This document shows, one piece after another, positions 12,549 to 22,088 of a stretch of 64,000 nucleotides of DNA. The notes under the pieces were generated by a model. The model made no database searches and was not told the origin of the DNA. It saw only the letters and a list, made by a program, of their open reading frames with translations. The DNA is from Agrococcus jejuensis. Its GTDB lineage: Bacteria > Actinomycetota > Actinomycetes > Actinomycetales > Microbacteriaceae. The stretch covers positions 186,001 through 250,000 of the forward strand of contig NZ_VEFR01000001.1 of NCBI RefSeq assembly GCF_007679035.1. Reading direction: 5' to 3'. The position numbers were made by a program, and so were the translations under genes. How positions within the stretch are numbered: position 1 is the stretch's first letter; each line of letters opens with the position of its first letter.

Positions 12549-13301
12549 ATGCCGGTCTACCGCGACGAGGGCGTCGTGCTCACGACGCACCACCTCGGCG
12601 AGGCCGACCGCATCGTCGTGCTGCTCACGCGCGAGCACGGCAAGGTGCGCGCCGTGGCGAAGGGCGTGCGCCGGACCTCGTCGAGGTTCGGCGCACGCCT
12701 CGAGCCGTTCATGGTCGCCGACCTGCAGCTCGCCGTGGGCCGCAGCCTCGACATCGTGACCCAGGCGGAGACCCTCGGCTCGTACGCCGACCAGATCATG
12801 GTCGACTATCCGCGCTACACGGCGGCGGCGGCGATGGTCGAGACCGCCGACAGGCTCACCGACCATGACGCGTCGGTGCAGCAGTACCTGCTGCTCGTCG
12901 GCGCGCTGCGGTCGCTGTCGCGCGCCGAGCACGACCCCGGGCTCACCCTCGACTCGTACCTGCTGCGCGCCATGGCGATCGCCGGATGGGCGCCGACGTT
13001 CGGCGACTGCGCGGTGTCGGGGGAGTCCGGCCCGCACACCGCGTTCGTGCCGCAGCTCGGCGGCATGGTCGCCGACGCCTACGCCCCGCCGGGCGTCGCG
13101 CGCCTCGATCCCGAGACGGTCGGCCTGCTCGGGGCGCTGCTCGCGGGCGACTGGGCCGTCGCCGACGCGACGGGCGAGCGCGCCCGCGGCCGCGCGTCCG
13201 GCATCGTCGGCGCGTGGGTGCAGTGGCACCTCGAGCGCGGCCTGCGCTCGCTCGAGCACGTCGACCGCTCGCGCGCGCCCGACGCATCCGCGCAGCAGTA
13301 G
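12549..13301 (+). CDS. recO: DNA repair protein RecO
   Basis: RecFOR-pathway mediator that loads RecA on SSB-coated single-strand DNA. 250 residues. The N-terminal OB fold is clear: [21 protein letters not shown] and [19 protein letters not shown]. The C-terminal helical domain follows, with [13 protein letters not shown] and a shortened zinc-finger region ([10 protein letters not shown]) that has lost most of the cysteines seen in other RecO proteins. ATG 12549 fits the family N-terminus. Its stop overlaps the -10 box of uppS. Confidence 0.94.
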   Translation: MPVYRDEGVVLTTHHLGEADRIVVLLTREHGKVRAVAKGVRRTSSRFGARLEPFMVADLQLAVGRSLDIVTQAETLGSYADQIMVDYPRYTAAAAMVETADRLTDHDASVQQYLLLVGALRSLSRAEHDPGLTLDSYLLRAMAIAGWAPTFGDCAVSGESGPHTAFVPQLGGMVADAYAPPGVARLDPETVGLLGALLAGDWAVADATGERARGRASGIVGAWVQWHLERGLRSLEHVDRSRAPDASAQQ

Positions 13302-13304
13302 CCT
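13299..13304 (+). promoter_or_regulatory. -10 box before uppS
   Basis: TAGCCT, overlapping the recO stop codon and ending 8 nt before ATG 13313. Consistent with a leaderless or near-leaderless uppS transcript. Confidence 0.4.
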
Positions 13305-13312
13305 CGTCTTCG

Positions 13313-14119
13313 ATGAGCGAGCGACGCATCCCGAGGCACCCCGACGCCATCGCGTCGAAGCCGATCGACTGGACGGGCCAGCAGCCGCCCGCCTACGAGC
13401 CGGGCACGGTGCCCGCCCACGTCGCCGTGATCATGGACGGCAACGGACGCTGGGCGAACCGGCAGGGCAAGACGCGCATCGAGGGTCATCAGGCAGGCGA
13501 GGAGGTGCTGCTCGACGTCGTCGCCGGCGCCCTGCAGGCCGGCGTGCAGCACCTGTCGGTGTACGCGTTCTCGACCGAGAACTGGAAGCGCGACCCCGCC
13601 GAGGTGCGCTTCCTCATGGGCTTCAACCGCAAGGTGCTGCATCGTCGCCGCGACCAGCTGCACGACTGGGGGGTGCGCATCCGCTGGGCCGGGCGGCGTC
13701 CGCGTCTGTGGCGATCGGTCATCGACGAGCTGCGCATCGCCGAGCGGCTCACGGCCGAGAACACGCGCATGACGCTGACGATGTGCATCAACTACGGCGG
13801 CACGGTCGAGATCGCGGATGCCGTGCGCTCGATCGCCGAGGACGTCGCGGCGGGCAGGCTGAAGCCGTCGGGCGTGACGGAGCGCCTCATCCGCTCGCGC
13901 ATGTACCTGCCCGACATCCCCGACGTCGACCTGTACGTGCGCTCGTCCGGCGAGCAGCGCATCTCGAACTTCCTCACCTGGCAGGGCGCGTACGCCGAGA
14001 TGGTGTTCCTCGACACGCTCTGGCCCGACTTCTCGCGCACCGACCTGTGGCGCGCGATCGACGTCTACACGGGCCGCGAGCGCCGCTTCGGCGGCGCGAT
14101 CGACGCGCCGACGGTCTGA
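13313..14119 (+). CDS. uppS: Isoprenyl transferase (undecaprenyl diphosphate synthase family)
   Basis: Cis-prenyltransferase that condenses isopentenyl diphosphate units to make the polyprenyl carrier for cell wall synthesis. 268 residues. The diphosphate/Mg site is HVAVIMDGNGRWA, with the catalytic Asp in MDG; LSVYAFSTENWKR, CINYGGTVEI, DLYVRSSGEQRISNFLTWQ and the terminal GRERRFGG are all diagnostic. The extra N-terminal 40 residues are typical of the actinobacterial long-chain form. Follows recO, the normal actinobacterial order. Confidence 0.95.
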   Translation: MSERRIPRHPDAIASKPIDWTGQQPPAYEPGTVPAHVAVIMDGNGRWANRQGKTRIEGHQAGEEVLLDVVAGALQAGVQHLSVYAFSTENWKRDPAEVRFLMGFNRKVLHRRRDQLHDWGVRIRWAGRRPRLWRSVIDELRIAERLTAENTRMTLTMCINYGGTVEIADAVRSIAEDVAAGRLKPSGVTERLIRSRMYLPDIPDVDLYVRSSGEQRISNFLTWQGAYAEMVFLDTLWPDFSRTDLWRAIDVYTGRERRFGGAIDAPTV

Positions 14120-14215
14120 CGCGGATCGCGACGACGCACCCACCGCACCGCACGCCCGCGCGCGGCCGACCGGGAGGGACGCCTCTCCGTCGCGTGCACG
14201 GATCCGGGGTGCCTG

Positions 14216-14244
14216 CTGACAGGAGCCTGGACGTGTCGTACATT
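14216..14244 (+). promoter_or_regulatory. Promoter of first LPXTG surface protein
   Basis: -35 CTGACA (14216-14221), 17-bp spacer, -10 TACATT (14239-14244), 6 nt before ATG 14251. One of only a few in this window with a good -35 as well as -10; transcript predicted leaderless. Confidence 0.65.
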
Positions 14245-14250
14245 GAGCCC

Positions 14251-15648
14251 ATGCGTCGCATCGCACCCATCGGGCTCCTCGCCGCAGCCTTCGTGCTGCT
14301 CGGCGTCGCCGCGCCCGCATCCGCCGTCTCCTACGACGACGGCGACGCCACGTTCGCCGAGATCGACGCCACGGGCGACCCCGAGGCGGGCATCGTCGTG
14401 CCGACGACCATCGAGCGCGTCCTCTCGGTCGCCGGAGGCGGTCGCGTCGGCCGCGTCGAGGTCGCGCTCAGGTTCACCCAGGCGCAGTACACGTGCACGG
14501 GCGGCGGCGACGACTTCGAGACCAACGGCATCTACTTCTCGGACATCCAGTACACGCTGACCTCGCCGCAGGGCACGACCGTGACCCTCATCGCAGGCGA
14601 CGCGAGCGGCGGCATGGCCGCCTCGGCGTCGTACCAGGGATGGATCGACCCCGTCGGCGACGACGTCGACCTGCCGACGCCCCAGGCGGTCGACGTGCTG
14701 CTGGCCGACGACCCCGCCGCCCCGCCCGTCGGCTCGACGAACGAGGGCCGGCCCGAGAGCGGCACGTTCCAGCCCGCGGAGTCGCTCGACGCCTTCGACG
14801 GCGAGGTCGCGACGGGCGACTGGAGGCTCGCGATCTCCGACGTCTACCCGCGATCCCCGCACTGCTACTCGGCGGCCTCGTTCGAGGTCGGCGTCCTGCC
14901 CGAGCTGCCGGGTGCCGCGCTCCCGTACGGCGTCGTCGGTCGCGGCTACGAGACGCAGATCCCCGGCATCCCCGAGGGCTCGACGCTCGCCGTCGTCGAC
15001 GCGGCCGACCTGCCCGCCGGCCTCGCGGTCGACGCGCAGGGCGTCGTGACCGGCCTCCCCGAGCAGACGGGGTCGTACGCCTTCGAGGCGACCGTGACCG
15101 ACGAGGAGGGCACGTCGGAGCCCGCGACCTTCACGCTCGACGTCCTCGCCCTGCCGACGCTCGACGGTCCTGCGACGGCCGACGCCACGATCGGCGAGGC
15201 CTTCTCGTACGCGCCGACCTTCTTCCGCGGCGTACCCGCAGCCGATGCCGTCGCGACGGGCCTGCCGGCCGGACTCGAGGTCGACCCCGCCACGGCCGCC
15301 ATCACGGGGACGCCCGAGGGCCCGGCGGGCGAGTACGTCGTCGACTACGTGGCCGACAACGGCCTCGAGCCCGCCGCGACCCATCGCGTGACGATCACGA
15401 TCGCCGAGGCCGATGCACCGCCGACCGACGCGCCGCCGACCGACGCACCGCCCACGACCACGCCGCCGACGGCACCTGCGCCGTCGACGCCCGTGCCCGC
15501 CGCGCCCGGGCCCTCGACGCCTGCGCCCTCGGAGCCACCGACCGCCTCGTCGCTGCCGCCCACCGGTGCCATCGTCGGCTGGGGTCTCGTCGCTGTCGCC
15601 GCCGCGGCGATCGGCGCCGGCGCGGTCCTGCGCCGACGTCGCCACTGA
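14251..15648 (+). CDS. Sortase-anchored surface protein with P-domain-like and putative Ig repeats
   Basis: Cell-wall-anchored surface protein, 465 residues. Signal peptide MRRIAPIGLLAAAFVLLG...ASA (cut near 29). Residues about 35-220 resemble the proprotein-convertase P (Homo B) domain: TSPQGTTVTL, GTFQPAESLDAFDG, GDWRLAISD. Two He_PIG-type immunoglobulin-like modules follow (ADLPAGLAVDAQGVVTGLP; TGLPAGLEVDPATAAITGTP). A Pro/Thr/Ala/Ser-rich wall-spanning stretch precedes sorting signal LPPTG (about 435), a hydrophobic helix and RRRRH. The gene directly downstream is a paralogue. No enzymatic motif is seen; an adhesive or structural role is inference. Confidence 0.85.
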   Translation: MRRIAPIGLLAAAFVLLGVAAPASAVSYDDGDATFAEIDATGDPEAGIVVPTTIERVLSVAGGGRVGRVEVALRFTQAQYTCTGGGDDFETNGIYFSDIQYTLTSPQGTTVTLIAGDASGGMAASASYQGWIDPVGDDVDLPTPQAVDVLLADDPAAPPVGSTNEGRPESGTFQPAESLDAFDGEVATGDWRLAISDVYPRSPHCYSAASFEVGVLPELPGAALPYGVVGRGYETQIPGIPEGSTLAVVDAADLPAGLAVDAQGVVTGLPEQTGSYAFEATVTDEEGTSEPATFTLDVLALPTLDGPATADATIGEAFSYAPTFFRGVPAADAVATGLPAGLEVDPATAAITGTPEGPAGEYVVDYVADNGLEPAATHRVTITIAEADAPPTDAPPTDAPPTTTPPTAPAPSTPVPAAPGPSTPAPSEPPTASSLPPTGAIVGWGLVAVAAAAIGAGAVLRRRRH

Positions 15649-15682
15649 CGGGCGCACGCCGCGCATCTGCGCGACGCACGTC

Positions 15683-15705
15683 CACGGGGGACGGGCAACC
15701 CCGTG
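15683..15705 (+). terminator. Possible terminator between the two surface-protein genes
   Basis: CACGGGG / CCCCGTG, 7 bp, 9-nt loop, 35 nt after the stop at 15648. Confidence 0.45.
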
Positions 15706-15765
15706 TCCGCCCCCTCGGCGACGGCGCGTCTCGCCATCCGTGCCGTCCGGCACCTGTTGCTGACA

Positions 15766-15771
15766 TATGCT
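15766..15771 (+). promoter_or_regulatory. -10 box of second LPXTG surface protein
   Basis: TATGCT, 6 nt before the GTG start at 15778; predicted leaderless. Confidence 0.5.
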
Positions 15772-15777
15772 CAGCCT

Positions 15778-17262
15778 GTGCGTCGTCTCCTCATCGCTCC
15801 CGCCGCCCTCGTGGCCGCCGCAGCGCTCGTCATCGGCTCCGCGCCGACCATCGCCTCCGCGGCGACCCTCACGGGCTCCAACACCATCCCTGCCCAGGTC
15901 GACGGCGGGGAGCAGACCCGCACGATCCCGATCGTCGGCGACGGTGCCGTCGACGACGTCACGATCACGGTGGACTTCAGCAAGACGGATGGCTCGTGCG
16001 CGGCACCGGCTTCCGGCAACGCCTTCCACCAAGAGATCCGCCTCGCGCTCGTCTCGCCCGGCGGCACCACCGTCGACCTCGTGTCCTACGGCTCCTACAC
16101 GTACGAGAGCGGAGTGTCGGGCCGCTCGGCGAGCATCACGTTCGACGACGATGCTGCGACGCAGGTCGGTGGGACCGAGCCCGTATCCGGCACCTTCCGG
16201 CCGGCACAGTCGCTGTCCGCCTTCGACGGCCAGCCCGCCGCCGGCGACTGGACCGTCATCCTCGGCGACGGCTTCCCCGCAGACCCGCTGTGCTTCACGC
16301 AGGCCGCGCTGACGGTCGTGACCGGGGTGCCGACCCTCGCCGACGCGACGCTCCCGTCGGGCATCGTCGGCGACGCCTACTCGACCGTCATCGCGGCGAC
16401 GGACGGCGACCAGCCGATCACCTACGCGCTCGCGGAGGGCAGCAGCGCGCCCGCCGGCCTGACGCTCGCCGCGGATGGCACGCTGAGCGGCACGCCCTCG
16501 GTCTCGGGCGACCTCGCGCTCGACGTCGTCGCGTCGAACGCGGACGGCGACTCCGCGCCGGCGACGTTCACGGTGCGCATCGACCAGCGCGCCGCGATCG
16601 ACGGCGCTGCGACGGCCGCGGCGCAGATCGCCGTGCCCTTCTCCTACCTGCCCGAGCTCGAGCCCGGCGATCCGGCAGCGACCGTGACCGCCACCGGGCT
16701 CCCCGAGGGCCTCGAGGTCGACGCCGCGACCGGTGAGATCTCCGGCACGCCGACCGGCGCGCTCGGCACGTTCGCCGTCGTGCTCACGGCCGACAACGGC
16801 GTCGAGCCCGCCGACACGCTCCAGCTCCAGCTCGCCGTCGTCGCGGGTCCGGCCGTCAGCATCGCGCTCACGCCCGAGACGCTCGCGATCGGCACCGGAT
16901 CCAGCCAGGCGTTCGTCGTCAGCGGCGTCGACGCGGAGGGCAACGCCGCCGACGTGTCGGCCGCGACGCTGACGTCCTCCGACGCCTCCGACGTCGTCGA
17001 CGGCCTGACCGTGACGTTCGGCACGCCGGGTTCGCGCACGATCACGGCGACGCTGGGCGAGCTCGCCGATGCCGCCATCGTCGAGGTCGCCGCAGCGCCC
17101 GTGCCCTCGGCGCCGGCACCGTCGGCGCCCGCTCCCTCGGCACCGCCCGTCGCAGGGCCGTCGCTGCCGCAGACCGGTGGCGCGATCGCGGGCTGGCTCG
17201 CCCTCGTCGCCGGCCTCCTCGTCGCGGGCGGCGTCGTCGTGCGACGCCGGTCGCGCGCCTGA
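15778..17262 (+). CDS. Sortase-anchored surface protein, paralogue of the upstream gene
   Basis: 494 residues. Signal peptide VRRLLIAPAALVAAAALVIG...IASAA. A P-domain-like region (about 30-180) shares LVSPGGTTVDL, SGTFRPAQSLSAFDG and AGDWTVILGD with its neighbour. Two He_PIG-type modules (SAPAGLTLAADGTLSGTP; TGLPEGLEVDAATGEISGTP) and a further Ig-like/bacterial invasin-type module around ALTPETLAIGTGSSQAFVVSG follow. Ser/Pro/Ala linker, sorting signal LPQTG (about 463), hydrophobic helix, RRRSRA tail. GTG 15778 gives a full signal peptide. Likely tandem duplication with divergence; the sortase is not in the window. Confidence 0.86.
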   Translation: MRRLLIAPAALVAAAALVIGSAPTIASAATLTGSNTIPAQVDGGEQTRTIPIVGDGAVDDVTITVDFSKTDGSCAAPASGNAFHQEIRLALVSPGGTTVDLVSYGSYTYESGVSGRSASITFDDDAATQVGGTEPVSGTFRPAQSLSAFDGQPAAGDWTVILGDGFPADPLCFTQAALTVVTGVPTLADATLPSGIVGDAYSTVIAATDGDQPITYALAEGSSAPAGLTLAADGTLSGTPSVSGDLALDVVASNADGDSAPATFTVRIDQRAAIDGAATAAAQIAVPFSYLPELEPGDPAATVTATGLPEGLEVDAATGEISGTPTGALGTFAVVLTADNGVEPADTLQLQLAVVAGPAVSIALTPETLAIGTGSSQAFVVSGVDAEGNAADVSAATLTSSDASDVVDGLTVTFGTPGSRTITATLGELADAAIVEVAAAPVPSAPAPSAPAPSAPPVAGPSLPQTGGAIAGWLALVAGLLVAGGVVVRRRSRA

Positions 17263-17274
17263 TCCCAGCCATCC

Positions 17275-17299
17275 CGGGCGCCTCGCAGCGAGGCGCCCG
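17275..17299 (+). terminator. Terminator after second surface protein
   Basis: Perfect 11-bp hairpin CGGGCGCCTCG-cag-CGAGGCGCCCG, 12 nt after the stop. Confidence 0.8.
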
Positions 17300-17357
17300 C
17301 GGTCGGCGGCACTGGCACGCCTCGGCGTCCGCATCGTCCGGCGTGCGACCATCGGGC

Positions 17358-18194
17358 ATGCGCTCCGGCCACCTCCTCGCCCTCGCGCTCGTGCTGGTGA
17401 CCGCGTCGCTCGCGGGATGCGCGGGACCGGTGCCCGTCGCGGACGGCGGCGATCCGGCCGCGCGCTGGGAGGCCGCCTCGCAGGGCGCGATCGACTACCA
17501 GCTCGGCGGCGCGTACGACCCGGCGCAGGGCACGACGATCGTCGCGCGCGACGCCTCCGACCCGCCCGCCGAGGGCACGTTCTCGATCTGCTACCTCAAC
17601 GGCTTCCAGACGCAGCCCGCCGACGGCGAGTGGTGGCTGTCGGAGCATCCCGACCTCGTGGTGCGCGACTCGGCGGGGGAGCCCGCGATCGACCCCGGCT
17701 GGCCCGACGAGATGGGCCTCGACACCTCGACGCCCGAGCGGCGCGAGCAGCTCGCCGCGATCATCTCGCCGTGGATCGCCGGATGCGCGGACGACGGCTA
17801 CGACGCCGTCGAGCTCGACAACCTCGACTCCTGGACCCGCTTCGACGGGCTCACGATGGCGGGCAACCTGGCCCTCGCGGCGCTGCTCGTCGACGTCGCG
17901 CACGAGCACGGGCTCTGGGCGGCGCAGAAGAACGCGCTCGACGCCGGCGAGGCGGGTCCGGGCGCGGGCTTCGACCTCGTGGTCTCGGAGGAGTGCGGGC
18001 AGTACGACGAGTGCGCGGGCTACGCCGAGCTCTACGGCGACCGGCACGTCGACGTCGAGTACGTCGAGTCGACCTCCGAGGAGGACTTCGCGGCGATGTG
18101 CGAGGCGGGCGACGTGCCCGAGCTCTCGGTGCTGCGCGACCGGCCGCTCTCGGTCGACGGCAGCGACGGCCACGTGCGCGTCTCCTGCCCCTGA
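17358..18194 (+). CDS. GH114-like (endo-alpha-1,4-polygalactosaminidase / TM1410 family) lipoprotein
   Basis: Predicted surface lipoprotein with a TIM-barrel glycosidase domain. 278 residues. Signal [21 protein letters not shown] with lipobox LAGC, lipidated Cys at about 21. The family pattern is clear: [11 protein letters not shown] near the start, then [34 protein letters not shown] (candidate catalytic acids) and [20 protein letters not shown]. An in-frame GTG at 17343 is 15 nt upstream; ATG 17358 is chosen as it gives a compact signal peptide. Adjacent to two surface proteins, so the cluster is devoted to the cell envelope. True substrate unknown. Confidence 0.85.
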   Translation: MRSGHLLALALVLVTASLAGCAGPVPVADGGDPAARWEAASQGAIDYQLGGAYDPAQGTTIVARDASDPPAEGTFSICYLNGFQTQPADGEWWLSEHPDLVVRDSAGEPAIDPGWPDEMGLDTSTPERREQLAAIISPWIAGCADDGYDAVELDNLDSWTRFDGLTMAGNLALAALLVDVAHEHGLWAAQKNALDAGEAGPGAGFDLVVSEECGQYDECAGYAELYGDRHVDVEYVESTSEEDFAAMCEAGDVPELSVLRDRPLSVDGSDGHVRVSCP

Positions 18195-18256
18195 CGCGCG
18201 CCGGGACGCCCGCGCGACGCGGGTGCGACGTGCACCGCCGCGTCGCCCGTCGCCGG

Positions 18257-18262
18257 TAGGAT
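18257..18262 (+). promoter_or_regulatory. -10 box for glyQS
   Basis: TAGGAT about 57 nt before the ATG, giving a short leader that ends with AGGAG before the start; a small GCGCGC hairpin lies in between. Confidence 0.4.
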
Positions 18263-18318
18263 CGAACGTCCCCACCGAGCCCAGCGCGCACTCCGGCGCG
18301 CATGATCCAGGAGCCTCC

Positions 18319-19701
18319 ATGCCCACGAGCCGTCTCGACCAGGTCATCAATCTCGCGAAGCGTCGCGGATTCGTCTTCCAGGCCGGTGAGATCTACGGCG
18401 GCTCGCGGTCGTCCTGGGACTACGGACCCCTCGGCGTGGCGCTGAAGGAGAACATCAAGCGCCAGTGGTGGAAGACGTTCGTGCAGGGCCGCGACGACAT
18501 GGTCGGCCTCGACTCGTCGATCATCCTGCCGCAGAAGGTGTGGCACGCGTCCGGCCACGTCGCGACGTTCACCGACCCGCTCGTCGAGTCGCTGCACACG
18601 CACAAGCGCTACCGCGCCGACCACCTCATCGAGGCGTACGAGGCCAAGCACGGCCACCCGCCCGAGAACGGCCTCGCCGACATCAAGGACCCCGAGACCG
18701 GCCAGCCCGGCTCGTGGACCGAGCCGCGCTCGTTCTCCGGCCTCATGAAGACCTACCTCGGTCCCGTCGACGACGAGGAGGGCCTGCACTACCTGCGGCC
18801 CGAGACGGCCCAGGGCATCTTCGTGAACTTCAACAACGTCGTGACGACCGCGCGCCGCAAGCCGCCGTTCGGCATCGGCCAGGTCGGCAAGTCGTTCCGC
18901 AACGAGATCACGCCCGGCAACTTCATCTTCCGCACGCGCGAGTTCGAGCAGATGGAGATCGAGTTCTTCGTGCCGCCCGCCGACGCGCCCGAGTGGTTCG
19001 ACCGCTGGGTCGCCGACTGCGAGGCGTGGTTCCACGACCTCGGCCTCAGGGCCGAGAACATCCGCCACCTCGACGTGCCCGACGGCGAGCGCGCCCACTA
19101 CTCGGCGCGCACGATCGACCTCGAGTACCGCTTCGGCTTCCAGGGATCGGAGTGGGGCGAGCTCATGGGCGTCGCCAACCGCACCGACTACGACCTCTCG
19201 ACGCACTCCGAGGCGTCGGGCAAGAAGCTCGAGTACTTCGACCAGGCGGCCAACGAGCGGTACACGCCCTTCGTCATCGAGCCGTCGTTCGGCCTCACGC
19301 GCAGCCTCATGGCCTTCCTCATCGAGGCGTACGACGAGGAGGAGGTGCCGAACGCGAAGGGCGGCACCGACACCCGCACCGTGCTGCGCCTCGACCCGCG
19401 CCTCGCGCCGGTCAAGGCGGCCGTGCTGCCGCTGTCGCGCAACGAGCAGCTGTCGCCGCTCGCGCGCGAGGTGGCGCAGGGCCTGCGCAAGCACTGGGCC
19501 ATCGAGTTCGACGACGCCGGCGCCATCGGCCGCCGCTACCGCCGTCAGGACGAGGTGGGCACGCCGTTCTGCATCACGGTCGACTTCGACTCGCTCGAGG
19601 ATCAGGCCGTCACGGTGCGCGAGCGGGACACGATGCAGCAGCAGCGCGTGCCGATCGCGGAGCTCGAGGGCTTCCTGGCGCAGGCGCTCGTCGGAGCCTG
19701 A
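18319..19701 (+). CDS. glyS: Glycine--tRNA ligase (dimeric, class II)
   Basis: Charges tRNA-Gly. 460 residues, the alpha2 eukaryotic-like type used by Actinobacteria. Motif 2 region [46 protein letters not shown], and motif 3 [14 protein letters not shown] are intact, followed by the anticodon-binding domain (after about 365). ATG 18319 has CAGGAGCC just upstream; the N-terminus [18 protein letters not shown] fits the family. Followed by dus after one base. Confidence 0.97.
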   Translation: MPTSRLDQVINLAKRRGFVFQAGEIYGGSRSSWDYGPLGVALKENIKRQWWKTFVQGRDDMVGLDSSIILPQKVWHASGHVATFTDPLVESLHTHKRYRADHLIEAYEAKHGHPPENGLADIKDPETGQPGSWTEPRSFSGLMKTYLGPVDDEEGLHYLRPETAQGIFVNFNNVVTTARRKPPFGIGQVGKSFRNEITPGNFIFRTREFEQMEIEFFVPPADAPEWFDRWVADCEAWFHDLGLRAENIRHLDVPDGERAHYSARTIDLEYRFGFQGSEWGELMGVANRTDYDLSTHSEASGKKLEYFDQAANERYTPFVIEPSFGLTRSLMAFLIEAYDEEEVPNAKGGTDTRTVLRLDPRLAPVKAAVLPLSRNEQLSPLAREVAQGLRKHWAIEFDDAGAIGRRYRRQDEVGTPFCITVDFDSLEDQAVTVRERDTMQQQRVPIAELEGFLAQALVGA

Positions 19702-19702
19702 C

Positions 19703-20866
19703 GTGACCGGTACGCAGAGCCCCTCCGCGACGCGGGCGCCGGCGCTGCGGATCGGCCCCATCGCGCTCGAGGCCCCCGTGGTGCTCGCGCCGATGGCGGG
19801 CATCACGAACACGGCGTTCCGTCGACTGTGCCGCGAGCACGGCGCCGGGCTGTACGTCGCCGAGATGGTGACGTCGCGCGCGCTCGTCGAGCGCGGCGAG
19901 GAGACGTTCCGCCTGCTCTCGCACCACGAGTCCGAGACGCCGCGCTCGGTGCAGCTCTACGGCGTCGACCCCGCGACGGTCGAGCGGGCCGTGCAGATCA
20001 TCGTCGACGAGGATCGTGCCGACCACATCGACCTGAACTTCGGCTGCCCCGTGCCGAAGGTCACGCGTCGCGGGGGCGGCTCGGCGCTGCCGTGGAAGCA
20101 CGAGCTGTTCCGGGCGATCGTCGAGCGCGCCGTGCGCGCTGCCGGCGACGTCCCGCTGACGGTGAAGATGCGCAAGGGCATCGACGACGACCACCTCACG
20201 TACCTCGAGGCCGGCCGCACGGCCGAGGCCGCGGGCGTCGCCGCGGTCGCGCTGCACGGTCGCACGGCGGCGCAGCACTACTCGGGCACCGCCGACTGGG
20301 ATGCCATCGCGCGTCTCAAGGAGGCCGTGACGACGGTGCCGGTGCTCGGCAACGGCGACATCTGGCAGGCGGAGGACGCCGTGCGCATGATGGACGCGAC
20401 GGGCTGCGACGGCGTCGTGGTCGGTCGCGGCTGCCTCGGCCGTCCGTGGCTCTTCGGCGACCTCGTGGCTGCGTTCGAGGGGCGCGAGGAGCGTTTCCGC
20501 CCGTCGCTGCACGAGGTGTTCGCGGTCTTCCGTCGCCATGCGGAGCTGCTCGTGGAGTTCTTCGGCGACGAGGATCGCGCCTGCCGCGACATCCGCAAGC
20601 ACGTCGCCTGGTACGGCAAGGGCTACCCGATGGGCGGCGACGTGCGTCGCGCCCTCGCGGCCGTGTCGAGCCTCGCCGAGATCGACGAGCTCGTCGCCAC
20701 CCTTCCCGATGCCCCGTACGACGCCGCGGGCGTCGAGGGGCAGCGCGGCCGGGCGGGCAGCCCCAAGCGTCCCGCGCTGCCCGACGGCTGGCTCGACAGC
20801 CCCGAGCTCACGCCTGCGCAGCGGGCGGCGCTCATCGAGGACGAGAGCGACACGCGTGGCGGCTGA
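19703..20866 (+). CDS. dusB: tRNA-dihydrouridine synthase (DusB type)
   Basis: FMN enzyme that reduces uridines of tRNA to dihydrouridine. 387 residues. VLAPMAGITNTAFRRLCR at the flavin site, catalytic Cys in NFGCPVPKV, Lys in VKMRKGID, His in LHGRTAAQHYSG, GNGDIW and GCDGVVVGRGCLGRPW phosphate-binding text. GTG 19703 follows the glyS stop directly, so the pair is co-transcribed; 3' end overlaps dgt by 11 nt. Confidence 0.94.
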   Translation: MTGTQSPSATRAPALRIGPIALEAPVVLAPMAGITNTAFRRLCREHGAGLYVAEMVTSRALVERGEETFRLLSHHESETPRSVQLYGVDPATVERAVQIIVDEDRADHIDLNFGCPVPKVTRRGGGSALPWKHELFRAIVERAVRAAGDVPLTVKMRKGIDDDHLTYLEAGRTAEAAGVAAVALHGRTAAQHYSGTADWDAIARLKEAVTTVPVLGNGDIWQAEDAVRMMDATGCDGVVVGRGCLGRPWLFGDLVAAFEGREERFRPSLHEVFAVFRRHAELLVEFFGDEDRACRDIRKHVAWYGKGYPMGGDVRRALAAVSSLAEIDELVATLPDAPYDAAGVEGQRGRAGSPKRPALPDGWLDSPELTPAQRAALIEDESDTRGG

Positions 20867-22088
20867 CTACGTGGGGCACGACCGCGAGCGGTGGCTCCCC
20901 GAGACGCACTCGACGCGGCGCAGCGACTTCGCGCGCGATCGCGCTCGGCTGCTGCACTCGAGCGCCCTGCGCAGGCTCGCGCAGAAGACGCAGGTCGTGT
21001 CGCCGACCTCGGGGCTCGACTTCGCTCGCAACCGCCTGACGCACTCGCTCGAGGTCGCGCAGGTCGGCCGCGAGCTCGCCGGCGCGCTCGGGCTCGACCC
21101 CGACGTCGTCGACACCGCGTGCCTCGCGCACGACATCGGGCATCCGCCGTTCGGCCACAACGGCGAGCGAGCGCTCAACGAGTGGGCCGCGGCGATCGGC
21201 GGCTTCGAGGGCAACGCGCAGACGCTGCGCGTCATCACGCGCCTCGAGCCCAAGATCGTCGCCGACCGCGCCTACGGCCTCAACCTCACGCGCGCGAGCG
21301 TCGATGCTGCGACGAAGTATCCGTGGCCCGCCGATCAGGAGGTGCTCGACGCGGGGTCGGGACGCGTGAAGTTCGGCTTCTACGCCGTCGACCGCGACGT
21401 GTTCGAATGGGCGCGCCAGGGCGCGCCGGCGGGCCGGCGCTGCATCGAGGCGGAGGTCATGGACCTCGCCGACGACATCGCCTACTCGGTGCACGACTTC
21501 GAGGACGCCATCGTCAACGGCTTCATCGACCCGCGGGCGCTCGCCGGTCGCGCCGACCACGACGCGCTCGTCGACCGCATGGAACGGTGGGTCGGCGACG
21601 TGCCGCGCGACGAGCTGCTCGCGGCCTTCGACCGGCTCGACGACCTCGACACGTGGCTCGACGCGTTCGACGGCGGGCGCGGCGACCAGGCGCGCCTCAA
21701 GAACCTCACGTCTCGGCTCATCGGCCGCTTCGCGACCGCATCCGCCGCAGCGACGCGCGCCGCCTACTCGGGGCCGCTCGCGCGCTTCGGGGGCTCCGTC
21801 GTCGTGCCGAGCGACGTGCGCGCCGAGATCGCGGTGCTCAAGGGCACCGTCGCCGCGTTCGTCATGGACGTCGAGCACCGGCAGCCGATCTACGAGCAGC
21901 AGCGCGTCATCCTCGGCGAGCTCGCCGACCGCCTGCTCGAGGTGGGGGAGGGCGCGCTCGACGCGACGTTCGCCGAGGACTGGCGCGACGCCTCCGACGA
22001 CGCGGGACGCATGCGCGTCGTCGTCGACCAGGTCGCGAACCTCTCGGACCAGACCGCCGTGGCGTGGCACGCGCAGCAGGTGGTCTGA
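20856..22088 (+). CDS. dgt: Deoxyguanosinetriphosphate triphosphohydrolase-like protein
   Basis: HD-domain dNTP triphosphohydrolase. 410 residues. The N-terminal block RARLLHSSALRRLAQKTQV and NRLTHSLEVAQ precede the HD motif CLAHDIGHPPFGHNGE; DLADDIAYSVHDFEDA supplies the distal metal ligand. GTG 20856 overlaps the dus stop and gives the normal start (AADYVGHDRERW). It is translationally coupled to dnaG, sharing one base with its ATG. dgt-dnaG linkage is common in Actinobacteria. Confidence 0.95.
   Translation: MAADYVGHDRERWLPETHSTRRSDFARDRARLLHSSALRRLAQKTQVVSPTSGLDFARNRLTHSLEVAQVGRELAGALGLDPDVVDTACLAHDIGHPPFGHNGERALNEWAAAIGGFEGNAQTLRVITRLEPKIVADRAYGLNLTRASVDAATKYPWPADQEVLDAGSGRVKFGFYAVDRDVFEWARQGAPAGRRCIEAEVMDLADDIAYSVHDFEDAIVNGFIDPRALAGRADHDALVDRMERWVGDVPRDELLAAFDRLDDLDTWLDAFDGGRGDQARLKNLTSRLIGRFATASAAATRAAYSGPLARFGGSVVVPSDVRAEIAVLKGTVAAFVMDVEHRQPIYEQQRVILGELADRLLEVGEGALDATFAEDWRDASDDAGRMRVVVDQVANLSDQTAVAWHAQQVV

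Noticed and set aside
15683..15760. Riboswitch upstream of the second surface protein
   Set aside because: A GGGGACGGGCAACCCC-like stretch recalled c-di-AMP or related switches, but the rest of the consensus is absent and the gene appears leaderless; a terminator hairpin explains it.
14065..17352. Long minus-strand open frame (over 1000 codons) across the LPXTG genes
   Set aside because: Shadow of a GC-rich coding strand: composition is Arg/Gly/Asp repetitive, no domain text, and the opposite strand carries clear signal peptides and LPXTG motifs.
17343..17357. GTG 17343 as start of the GH114-like lipoprotein
   Set aside because: ATG 17358 gives a compact lipoprotein signal with Cys about 21; the extension adds nothing typical.
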